64,000 nucleotides of DNA, taken from assembly GCA_941918925.1 (NCBI GenBank), contig OW799233.1, positions 124,272,833 through 124,336,832 of the forward strand, in the 5' to 3' direction. The translations under genes and the position numbers were made by a program. The DNA is from Phyto melanocephala. Taxonomy: Eukaryota; Arthropoda; Insecta; Diptera; Rhinophoridae. The notes beneath the pieces were generated by a model that was not told the DNA's origin, did no database searches, and was given only the letters and a program-made list of their open reading frames with translations. Below, in pieces: positions 33,396-43,808 of this stretch (position 1 is its first letter; each line of letters starts with the position of its first letter).

Positions 33396-36300
33396 TTGTG
33401 TAAACTAAAATCAGACAAATTCTTATGCTCTTTTATGATCAGATAGTGGCAAACAAACACGTAGACAACTATTTCTTTTTCTTTATTTTTGTTAGTATTT
33501 TAATTAGGCACGCACACTGAACAAAATTAAGTTTCAAATTTATTCATATTTTTTTTAGGAAAGACTTACTCTTATGATTTGTTATTTTTACTTTAAAAAT
33601 TTTTCTATATATTGAGTGTTGGTTATTTTCAGATCAAGTTCTCTAAAATATACGATATTATTAAGCTAATTCTTATTTTTTTAGCATTTTTAGCATTTAA
33701 AATATATATCAGAAAGTGATATATGAAGCTTCTAGCTATATTTTTTTTTTAATTTTTTTTACCTTTTACCTAAAGTAATTGCCAGTAGTTTTCTTTTAAA
33801 GTTACGCCCCTTTTCTCCCAGTGCAATTTTATTTTACTCACTGATACAAATACATTTTTATAATTGCGCATCACTGTTCCACCTGTTACTCTTTACTCTT
33901 TTCCTCCTTCATAAGTGATTTATGTATTTATATGATGATTCTAAATTTCTTAAAAAGACATTTGTAAATCCTACATAAAATTTTCGAACACCTTCTTTAT
34001 TTATGGACAACTTTCGAAAAAGTTAGTGCAGCACTGCTAAATATTTCTTGTAACAGAACACTTTTATACACTCGTGCACATTTTATAGTTAAGAGGTACA
34101 GACGGACAGACAGAGAAACTTATCGTTACAAGGCCTCTAAAATTTTAATTTATTCAAGTGAACGAAGTTTGAAATATAAACAAAAACACTACTTAAAACA
34201 AATAATAATAAAAAACTTTTTTTTTTTTGTGTTATAGATAGATCAATAAAAAAAATCAATAAATCAACTTCATAGTTAACACACAAAGGGGAGCACGCTA
34301 AAATCCATTACAAACTTTACAAACAACAAAACATAAAAGACTAACAGCAACAAAATCAATGTGCTTGTTTGTTATTAATTTGAAGAGTTACAGATCAAGC
34401 ACTCGCCAAATACGCTCACATAAAGTAAATAGCAATAATTAATAAAAATCAATACGCCACTCAATTTTATTTCATACCAACGATTCATTCATCCATCCAT
34501 GCGTGCATCCATCTCCGTTAGATGTGCAATCATATGGCGCATACTTAGACCACATACATGTGTACATGTTTGTAGGTACGTGTTTGTTTCGACTTTTGTA
34601 TCTGATCATTAATGCAACACCGTAGTCATTTATTGTTTTGCACTTTAATTTGTAACACCGTCAATATCGGTCAATTCAAATCATATCGTGTCGAATTATA
34701 TTGCAGGAAGACTTTGTTGCTGTTGGTTGATGTTTGTTTGTAGCCCATATGGAGCAGAGAAATACAAATATTGATATTTTTCATAATTTTTTACTTACAA
34801 CTACTGCACTCCATTGCTGTTGGCAACAACTTACAAATGCCTTCACAAGCAAAGATGCCAGATGTAGATTTTTAAGACTTCATTAATATTTTATAAAAAA
34901 TACAAATTTTAAAGGACTAACTAGACTTTATACTACTTGGGGACAGTAAAGTGTTGCTGAAAAAATATAAATTTTTTTATCTTAACATTTTTGAATCCAT
35001 TTGTAATCTAAAAGTAAAACATGTCTTACGGAGTTTCAAAAGTTTCTAAAGCTTAATTTAAAGTTATTTTAGGTTATACGAACCCACGAAGATTATAAGT
35101 ACTCTTATTTAGAAACGCAATCAGTTCTTTTGTGTTGTAGGAGTGAGCTTTATCACCACGAAATAATTTTTTTGTTTCTCGCAAAATTGTTGGCTTCTTA
35201 GTTTCGCAACTGATTTTTGTACATCATGTTTTCTGAGTGGAGAAGAATTCTATAATTCAATCAATTTAGTAAAGTTACCAATTATCGACAACGGTCTTAA
35301 CGTACATCTAATTGATGCTTGTTATTGTGCCATGACAAAGAAATATTTACTGCCTAAAATAATGTCTTCATTGCAAAAATATTTCGATGAAAGTTTATTT
35401 GACATAAAAGGAGAAAAGTTCTTTAAGGGGTTTCTTTTAATTTTTTTTTTATCTAATGAGTGTCCAAATTTAATGTTTAAAAGGTCAATTGAAATCGCTA
35501 CAGGGAAATGATTCAAACCCTTTTGAAGCGAAACATTTATGATTTAGACGTAGATAATGTGTGGTTTAAGAGGATGGTGCCACTTGCAACACATTGAGAG
35601 AAACAATGGATATTTTGAAAGCAAAATTCGAAAACCACATTATATCTCGTAGAAAACAAGTTAATTTTTTATTTATTAAAACTAAAATGATACCTTAAAT
35701 TTGGACACCCTTATTAATTGACAAAATTTATTTTAATTTAACAAAATATTTATTAAAATTTACGAGAGTTGCAAGAACTTTAAATTTAGACCATTTAAAA
35801 AGAAAGTCTTATATTTAAAAATTCATCTATATGGTAACTCTGCCAATTTTAACTTCTTACACACAACATGTGCAAAATATATGCAATTAGCACAGATTTC
35901 AAATTAAAAGTCGCACATAAAAATATAAATTTCTTTTAATAATTGTGGTGTTCACGTTTTAAATAGCATTTATCGATAGCTCAATATGAAAAGGGCGTAT
36001 CTCGATTTTCTGAATAAAATTACCAAGATTGAAATGGGATGGGGCTTCTTTAAATCTGTTATTTTCAACCATTAATTTTTTCATGTGTGACGTGTTAGTA
36101 TGTGAACTACTAGAAAATGTTAAAAACATGATTTCGTTAAAAATCAAGATGCACCCTGTTTATGTTAAGCCATCGATATAAAATGAAAAACTGAAAATTT
36201 AAATTTATGTATAGTAAGTGTACAAAAAAACCACTAAAATAATAGTCATGAGTTAGGAGTCGGCAGTAGGTTGACGGACCTTTGTAAAACTTATGTATGT

Positions 36301-36685
36301 ATGGTGAATTTAATTTCAATATAAATATTTAGCTGTGCCATAATTTTTCAAAATTTTAAAATAGTTAAAAATATTTGCAATATTTGTGTATAGTACTTTA
36401 GAATTCAGTTTGGGTGGTGAAAATATACTTTTTTCACAGTTGCGATAATATTATTTTTTTTTTGATATTAAATTTGATTCAAATGCCAATACTTATTTAT
36501 TTATTATGAATCCTAAAATGGAAAGATTAAAACATAAACTAATTAGAGTCAAAATGATACAGTTTGTTCAAAGCCCGACATTTCATTGAATGATAACTAA
36601 AACAAAGTCCTTCCTTTTTCAAACAAATGAGTTAGATTGAAATTTTTAACCAAACAGCAACCCATTTACTTTTGTTTGTTATTAT
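33396..36685. other. Long AT-rich region, no gene recognised
   Basis: I see no conserved coding motif. Minor items are ACAGACGGACAGACAGAG at about 34099 (the short repeat of families A to C without their borders) and CATCCATCC repeats near 34490. The frames at 35322-35516 and 35959-36319 are unsupported. Confidence 0.4.
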
Positions 36686-37196
36686 CTTTCATTTATATCA
36701 CTATTTTTGTCCTGCTTTAGCCACTGGCCTCACAGAAAATAAAACAAATGATTATAAACAAGGTGAATTCATAGAGGTGAAATTATCAGCCCAGCTGATG
36801 GGGAGACTTTATGTCAAAATTGGTTGAATTTGCCTTATTAATGCAGGGAAGGGATATTGGATTTTAAATTCTGTATCAAACATTTAACTTACGTGTACTT
36901 TTTTGATAATAAATGTGCTAAATTTATGTATATTTGTTGCTTTTGCGTCATTAATAATGTGTTTTAAACAATTATATAATTTTTTTAATAAAATTTTATT
37001 ATATTTAATATGTAAAAACAACTTTTCCATCCCTGATATACCAATTGGCCTTGACATAAAATATCCCATGAAAAGTTGCTTTGTTGTATCAATTCGCCGT
37101 TGCATATACCTTATGCCTTGATTATAAATAAACAATGTTCTTATCGCTTCCTAACTGGTGGCTAGAGCAGGACAAAAATAGTGATATAAATGAAAG
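36686..37196. mobile_element. TIR element K, about 42-bp ends
   Basis: Left end CTTTCATTTATATCACTATTTTTGTCC continuing TGCTTTAGCCACTGG. The right end is its inverted copy, CTGGTGGCTAGAGCAGG then ACAAAAATAGTGATATAAATGAAAG. Only two or three mismatches are visible in 42 bases. Further inside, weaker inverted similarity continues (GCAGGGAAGGGATATTGG against CCATCCCTGATATACCAATTGG), suggesting a large decayed foldback. No coding capacity; superfamily unknown; no clear target duplication. Confidence 0.75.
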
Positions 37197-37585
37197 AAAT
37201 GAAAAACTAAAGTAGTTACCGAATTCAATTAACTTAAGTCCAGGGAGTTAAATAGATGATATTTGCAACCAACATGTAACCACCGATTTGAGAGTGCTGA
37301 TGATGAAATCGTAGCTGGTTTCGAAAATGCATTCCACTCGGCTAGTGTCGGTGAAAATATAATTTTTCAGATTTATTCTTTCATTTATCACAATTAAAAA
37401 TTCTTTGTAAAAATAAAAAATGTCAATATGAACTCAAGCCTGATTAAAATTTAAATATTAGTTTAAACTAAAAAGTTCGACAAAATAAAAATTCAAATTC
37501 CTGTATTTTCATTACAATGTTGACATCGTCAGACAGCTAATGCTTATTTTAAACAAAGAACTCATTTTGTTCTTTGAACCTTTAG

Positions 37586-37821
37586 TCAAGTGGAGAAGAT
37601 GATATCGGCCAAATAGGCGCCGTCACATTTGATTGCTATACGGGCTCGTTTTATGACATTTTTTATTACTTCGGCAAGAACTTAGGGCGACAGATTCTCG
37701 CACTCGTGTCCAATGTTGTCCTTTAGGGCTTCCAGAGTATCGGGCTTGTTCACGTAAGCACGGGACTTAGAAACACCACAAAAATTCCTGGAACGGTTTA
37801 ATCGGGCGATCTCGCGGGCCA
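37586..37821 (-). pseudogene. C-terminal relic of a Tc1/mariner-type transposase
   Basis: Read on the minus strand from 37821, WPARSPD (the block with the third catalytic Asp region) is followed by a frameshift. It continues KSRAYVNKPDTLEALKDN, a stop within what should be LSP-VLAEV, then KNVIKRARIAIKCDGAYLAD and IIFST before a stop at 37586. WPARSPDL...FLWG.LK.RVY.NKP.TL..LK.NI is the conserved C-terminal half of a group of insect mariner-like transposases, so the identification is good. Two disruptions show it is inactive. The N-terminal half is absent. Confidence 0.75.
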
Positions 37822-37854
37822 ATATCTAATAATCTAGATATCTAATAAAATGTA

Positions 37855-38800
37855 TTTACTTATATTTAGGGTGCCACGCCTACTTTTGTTTTTCAGCATA
37901 TTTTAACTCAACAAGTTATTCTTAAAATTCCCAAGACTTATTTTTAGGCTTACTGTTCTCTGGATATGCGGCAAAAATAGGTTACCACGCCCACTTCAAA
38001 TTATAGGAAATAATGTCCGTAAGAAAATTTTTTGAACTACATTGATATTTTAAAGAAACAATTAGCAAAATCGATACAGACGTATAAGAAGCGAAATCAG
38101 TGCAGCGAAATTCAGTATTTTAATATTTCTAAATTAATTAAAAAAAAAAATTGGTAAAAATATATTTAGCTTAGTCTGTTTTTCTTCATAAATTTCTTTA
38201 GCCAATTCCTACTTACTACTTTCAAGTTTATGTGACTACTATCACCACATGGAGGTTCGAATTCAATGCATGTACATACATATCACCTTCAGAAGTAATA
38301 ATTTGACCAATGACCTCAATTAAATCATGTTTTATTACTGGCCACGGCAACAATGTCGACACTGTCAAACATACATATACACGTTTTGTATCAGAAAAAA
38401 AGCTGTTTTTAGTTTAAAACTAACAAAAAACACTTATAATTTACAATTATTTTTATAAAAGAAAAAACACCCACAAATATTTATTTAACACTACAATTTT
38501 TAATTAATTGAGTTCAACAAGTTTAAAACAAAAAAAAAAAAAAACAAAAAAAACTCAAGCAATAATTAAATAAAAATCAATTCGAGGTTTAGGTCATACA
38601 GAATTGTCATCGTTGTCGTCGCTATAGTTTAAATGAGGATGAGAAAATTGAATTGGAATTAATTTCGTAATAGCAAATACTTAATAAAACGATTTAAATG
38701 ACATTTAAATTACTTGTCATTGTTATTTTTTCGCTTAATATTTCATTTAATACATTTTTTTAAATCACTTTTGTTTAAGTATTTTTTTTTGCCAAGAGAA
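37855..38800. other. AT-rich DNA with short repeat scraps
   Basis: GGGTGCCACGCCTACTTTTG (37869) and GGTTACCACGCCCACTTC (37979) resemble pieces of the family B/D interiors. Nothing else recognised. Confidence 0.4.
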
Positions 38801-38803
38801 TTT

Positions 38804-39196
38804 TTTTTATAGCCTTCACCTGTGGTGCACAAGGCTATATATAGCTTTGTCATTTTGTTTGTAATTTCTGCAATTTTCATTTCCGACCCCATAAAGTATA
38901 TATTTTCTGAAAGCTTATGAATAGAGGAGTCGATTAAGCCCTGACCGTCTGTCCGTGTGTTGGTTGAAATCAACTTTTAGAAGCAATTATATGTTCCTCA
39001 GATCTGTATATGGTATCAATCTCTTGGAAATATCCAGGAATGAATCGCTATTGAAATTCAGCACAATCGCCCCATAACTTTCTGAGATATGAGCAAAAAA
39101 CCACGACCACCTCGTTTTTTTACACAATTACAACAACAACATACATACATACATACATGTAAAAAACATACCAAGAAAAAAAAATAACAAAAAAAA

Positions 39197-39239
<43 letters not shown>

Positions 39240-39522
39240 AAAAAAAAAATACAAAAAATACAAAAAAAATTAAAAAAAAAAATTTTTTTAAATTTAAAAA
39301 AAAAATATAAAAAAAATAAAATATGAATAATATATTAAATAAAATAAACGAAATTTTTTTTTCGCTCAGCTGGGATTCGATGCCACATTTATTCTAACCA
39401 GTATAGACATATGAACGTATTTTATATGAGATGAATGGTGATACAAACAATTGTTATTGCATGACTACACGTTGTGAAGGGTATATAAGATTCGGCACGG
39501 CCGAATATAGCACTGTTACTTG
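38804..39522 (+). mobile_element. Family A element, variant subfamily, copy 1
   Basis: The 5' hairpin TATAGCCTT-CACC-TGT-GGTG-CAC-AAGGCTATA (38808-38839) starts the element. The 3' hairpin ATTCGGC-ACG-GCCGAAT and TTACTTG end it at 39522. The interior shares GGCGAT/ATCGCC-type and AATGAATCGCTATTGAAATTC blocks with the copy at 57301-58018, distinguishing this pair from the main family. It contains a long poly-A/AT tract (39170-39350). The frame at 38743-38973 is inside the repeat and spurious. Confidence 0.85.
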
Positions 39523-39929
39523 TTTAATGTAACTTTTTAATTAATTCATTGCAATTCATTGTTAAATTGTTTATTGTAGAAAAGGAATTTCATATTAAAA
39601 ATAAACTGAATATTGAAAGCACTGGCCACATAAAATCCGACCACACTTTAAACAATGTTTTAAAAAAGTGCTAGCGTTTAGGTTATTTTTTCTGTCAAAG
39701 TCTTTAATAGGGTATAGTTAATAACATTATTTAATTAATAATATTGTACAAATTTTAATATAACTGAAAATTAAAAAAAAAAAAACAAACAAAGCCTTTC
39801 TCTTAAAAAAGTTAGAATGAAACGAAAAGCATACGAGCTATTTGTTATGTCAATAAAATAAAATATTTGCGATGAGGTCTACTTGGTGATCAAACATGCT
39901 GACCACTAAGAGCGACACAAAACAAAATA

Positions 39930-40152
39930 TATAAATTTTACCTGTTTTAGTTATGCGATAGTGCAGTAATTTACGTTTGCTAACGTCAGTATTATATATT
40001 TGACGAAGAAGTGTTTGACATTCAGAGAACAAAGCTGCCTGGTTAATAGCCAAGATTGGCCACTTTTTAAGGTACTTACGCCCCAGACAAATTGAGCGGC
40101 TACTGTTTACAGAACCGATAGCTATAGCAGTACAAAGTGGGCTAAATGCCAT
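39930..40152 (-). CDS. Unassigned candidate coding exon
   Basis: A frame of about 70 codons from ATG 40152 (MAFSPLCTAIAIGSVNSSRS ... LLHYRITKTG). It is clearly richer in GC than its surroundings and is followed by AAAACAG|GTAAAA near 39943, a plausible 5' splice site. A second possible donor, GGC|GTAAGT, lies at about 40082. The frame stays open upstream of the Met (LQFFNPT). The order AFSP...CLGRKY...LLRQIYNTDV is faintly like the C-terminus of insect cytochrome P450s (F.PF..G.R.CIG.KY), but the spacing around the Cys is wrong, so I do not assign it. It may be a host exon, a decayed gene fragment or chance. Confidence 0.25.
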
Positions 40153-40439
40153 CGTAGGGTTAAAAAATTGAAGAACCTTTTGGTTTATATATTTTTAGAA
40201 TTTATAAACAACACATGAAGAATAAAGAGTGGAGAGATTCACAACTGCACAAATAACCAGATTAATTGAAAATAATTAGCGCAATTCATTATTGCTAGCA
40301 TTTTTGCAATCAGTGTTTAGTCTTACTTCTTCGAAAAGAAAGATGGAAACACTGTCACAAATTATGAATTGAGAGCGGTGTCGGTGTGTGGTAAACAATT
40401 TTTTAATTTCTGTTATTTTAAACAGGCCGCAGATATTTT

Positions 40440-40700
40440 TTAACGGGATGCAGCCACTGCCCACACTGCCCGAGAAACAATGACACTTTTAAGAAATTTG
40501 GAAATTAATTGGCCTGCTCGTTCGCCTGGTTTGTCAACACCCAACTATTTTATTTGGGGTTATTTGAAGGGGCGAGTATATATGAACAAGTGCTAGGTAA
40601 TCCTTGAACTCAAAGCGAACATTGTTGCAAAAATTTGAGTGCTACAGCCACAAATTTTGGAAAATGTTAAGTAATTGGCATTAAAACGAGCATTCTTCTT
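40440..40700 (+). pseudogene. Tc1/mariner-type transposase relic
   Basis: DAATAHTARETMTLLRNL (from 40447) corresponds to the second catalytic Asp block (usually DGAT.HTAR.TM.LLR). WPARSPGLSTPNYFIWGYLK follows, then GRVYMNK, a stop, and LELKANIVAKI. In intact relatives the third block reads SPDL..PDYFLWG. Here both Asp positions are changed (Gly and Asn), so the third catalytic residue is lost. Stops at the C-terminal side complete the picture of a dead copy. It is the same transposase group as 37586-37821 but not a duplicate of it. Confidence 0.75.
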
Positions 40701-41116
40701 ATATTTAAAAAGAACTTTGCATTTTCGCGAGACATTAAACCTGTGTCATTCACATATTTTTCCTTTTCATTGCAAGAGTAATATAGTTAAAATGCTATGC
40801 CTTCAGCAACTTTTATTTAGTCAATAAACAAGTTAAGTAATTCCTACATATTAAAAATGTTCTTAAAATATCAAATTCTTACCGCATGCAGCCACTACGA
40901 CTGTAACCAATGTGCTGAACATTTTAGTGACGTCAGACCCACATGTGCATGTGGTTTTTTTACTTTTCGTGTACAATAGGCTTAAGTCAAATAAAAGCAA
41001 AATTGAACACGATTTTTTTTTAAATATTCAATTTCAAAGAATACTGAAGAACTATACTTTCGTTACTTCAAGAGCATCACTTCTGATTCGGACAATAGGA
41101 ATCAAAATAAGATCAG

Positions 41117-41890
41117 ATAAGGTGTCTTCTCTGATGGACCGCAGATTGAGCTCTCTTTCCGCCTTCCGGATGACTGCAGCGTATTTCAGGCGGAAATACT
41201 TGCTATCAGGGAGGCATGTAAGATACTGAATGCCAGGAATATCCACGGGAGTATTGGTATATTTGTCGACAGTCAGGCGGCACTCTTTTTGTCACTCAGG
41301 TCATACATTACTACGTCTGATTTAGTTGGCCAATGTAGAAAGGAACTGTCAAGGCTTGGTCAATGGGCTGACGTTACTCTAGTTTGGGTTTCTGCGCATA
41401 AGGGCCACTATGGTAACAAGCGGGCTGATGAGCTAGCCAGGAAAGGATCTGCTTTGGATATCTCTATCGCAAGTGCAGTTGCAATCCCGTTAGGGACTAT
41501 TAAAAGCAGAATCTCCAGACACTTCCTTTGGAAGGCCGATGACAGGTGGCGTGGGCTGAGCACGTGTAAGGTGGCACGGCTTACGTGGCCCTCTTTTGAT
41601 GCGAGGCGTACATTGCAACTTACTAGTCGAAGTCGGAGGGACATATCGAGATTGCTGGTGGTATTAACGGGTCACTGGATGTTAGGCAAACATGCAAGTC
41701 GACTCGGACTTCCATCGAACGACCATTGCCGCATCTGTCGGGATAGAGAGAAGGAGGAATTCTCTGCGAATGTCCTGCACTGGCGGCTAAAAGACACAGA
41801 TTTCTGGGCAAACATGTACTCTCTGCGATATCTGAAGTTAGACTGAAATATCTACTGAGATACCTCACGGCCACGGGATGGATCTAGTAT
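41117..41890 (+). pseudogene. LINE ORF2 relic: RNase H and C-terminal zinc motif
   Basis: Plus-strand remnant of an I/LOA/R1-group LINE. Frame: GVFSDGPQIELSFRLPDDC, SVFQAEILAIREACKIL (RNase H segment with the catalytic Glu), IGIFVDSQAAL (catalytic Asp), VTLVWVSAHKGHYGNKRADE and LARKGS (usually WVPGH.G..GNE.ADELA). The first catalytic block (DGS) is missing, so the domain is 5'-truncated. The longest open stretch is 41289-41846. A one-base shift near 41765 breaks CRICRDREKEE from CECPALAAKRHRFLG, which together would form the C-terminal Cys-rich motif. A stop after TATGW ends it at about 41890. RNase H would digest the RNA template during retrotransposition. Confidence 0.85.
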
Positions 41891-43531
41891 CTTACCTACT
41901 CTTGGATTTATTCTGAGATACATTGGAGCTGACGGGTGATGTGGTCCTGTCAAAACGGATTCATACAGACTCTACTTGACTGTTTGCGTGCAGCGAACTA
42001 CCACGGTAACCAACCAACCAAGTCCTATGACAGCCCTGTTTTAAACACATTAATTTCCTGTTTTCGTTCTTTGTTTATGCTGGTACTTTCCTTAAAAATT
42101 TATATTCTATTAAGGTTATAGAGACAACTTTCTGTCAGTTTATTTAATAAGAAATATTTTCTCCCAATTCTTTTGTATATTTCCCAAACTTAATCAATAT
42201 TTTTATCCGCTAATTGTTAAAAAATATTCCGTTCCATAAAGTAAATTTTAATTACAAAAGAAATCGAGTCTTGTTTAGAATTCATAAAGCGGATTTTGTT
42301 TTTAATTGAAATTTTTACAATATTTTTAATGAGACGCTTTGCGCATTTTCAATTTATACCTATTCAATAAGAAAAATTATTCAAAATGAAATAAACAACG
42401 TATGTGTGAATGTATGTATGGTAATAAATAAAAGTATGTATATAAATACATTAATTAAAAAAAAATTGTAATTGAACTTGAACTTTAAACATTTTTTTTA
42501 TAATATTTCGTTTTATACGAAAAGAGTGAAACAAATGCTGGGAGTGTAAATTATCGCTATTTTGTTTTGAGTGAAAAATATATCATCAATATGCATAACG
42601 AAGTGAAAATGCAAAATAACAGTGCGTTGTAAAAATTCGTTAACAGTAAAAAATGTTTATTGTTTATTATAAATATGATTTGGAATTTTTTTTAAACAGT
42701 TAATTTTTTCAAATGAGTTTCTTTCATTGTTTGTACCCTACTAAAGGTAGGGAACGATAAAGTCGAATTACATGGAAAACATATGTCTTCTAAAGTATTT
42801 TTTTTTTATTAATTCATATAGTTCACCTGATAGGAATATACACAGAAAAAAATATTCCTTAAATTTGTTTAATTAATTGACTTTTTGATTTGTTTTAAAA
42901 TTCTAATTATATTTTTCATTAACTAAATTAATTTTTTTAATTGATATTAAATATTTTCAAAAAACAAAGAGATTTCTGTCAGTTGAATAAAATAAATAAA
43001 AAATAAAAAATGTTATTTTAAATGAAATTTTTTGAAATTTGAATTTCTTAGAATAAATTTAATATAATTATTATTCAAGGAGCAGAATAATAAAAAATAG
43101 TAGACAATCTGCATGAAAAAGTTCTGGTAAGTGAAAGTATATAAGAATATGTTCAGTTTTTAATATAATAAATGGTTTCAGTTTCATTGTAGATGTGCCC
43201 AAATCCAATAATTATTGCATCCCCTTATATTCCTCAGAATTCTCATTTTAGTAGGTAAGTTTGTTGAATTTCTTCACTCTGTCTGATCAAGCCTTTTTAC
43301 CGGTTAATATTCCTTTATATCTAGGTTGTTGATGCTACCAGTTATTTTTGGATCTCCGGCTTTCGATATGGTGTAGTATGTCTACTTATGGAACCCTACT
43401 TCTTATGCTAAGTTATTTTTATATAAGTAACGAAATGTATTTAAAAACATAGCTTCATATGTACCATATATGTATATTAAGAATATATAAATATCAAAAA
43501 AATATATATATTTTAATTCTAAACAGGTTAA
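41891..43531. other. Probable LINE 3' flank, then AT-rich DNA
   Basis: The first 130 bases (to CACGGTAACCAACCAACC) may be the LINE 3' UTR. Beyond that I see nothing. Confidence 0.4.
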
Positions 43532-43690
43532 CTGCCTGTTCAACGATGTCGAAAGAAAACCCAAGCGAAGTTTCATTCGTACAAATACGTTGAAAACAAA
43601 AACAAATTTTTAATTTTTGTTGTTGTTTTCAATATATTTGTACAAAAGAAATTTCGCTTGGGATTTTTTTCGACATCGTTGAACAGGCAG
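43532..43690. mobile_element. CTGCCTGTT foldback MITE, copy 3, complete
   Basis: Almost the whole 159 bp folds back. CTGCCTGTTCAACGATGTCG with AAGCGAAGTTTCATTCGTAC on the left pairs with TTGTACAAAAGAAATTTCGC and CGACATCGTTGAACAGGCAG on the right. Arms are about 75 bases and strongly similar. TA follows the right end, and AA (perhaps a mutated TA) precedes the left. Copy 2 has TA at its left end, suggesting a TA target and a Tc1/mariner-type origin. Confidence 0.85.
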
Positions 43691-43808
43691 TAAATAATTT
43701 TTGTTATTGATATAATAAATCTCAAATATAGACATGATTTAATTAATTAAAATAATTTTTGAAAATTATGGAAATTTTAATTAATTTTTTAATACTGTTT
43801 TAATTGAT

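Noticed and set aside
32527..33408. Plus-strand frames of 63-77 codons
   Set aside because: They are antisense to the minus-strand LINE relic with its GVPQGS and FADD motifs.
39182..39350. Long A-rich tract as a retrotransposon poly-A tail
   Set aside because: It lies in the middle of a family A element, where all long copies have an A/T low-complexity centre.
39930..40152. Firm call of a cytochrome P450 C-terminus
   Set aside because: The R-x-C-x-G spacing around the presumed heme Cys is not kept and the F..G motif is absent, so only a weak resemblance is reported.
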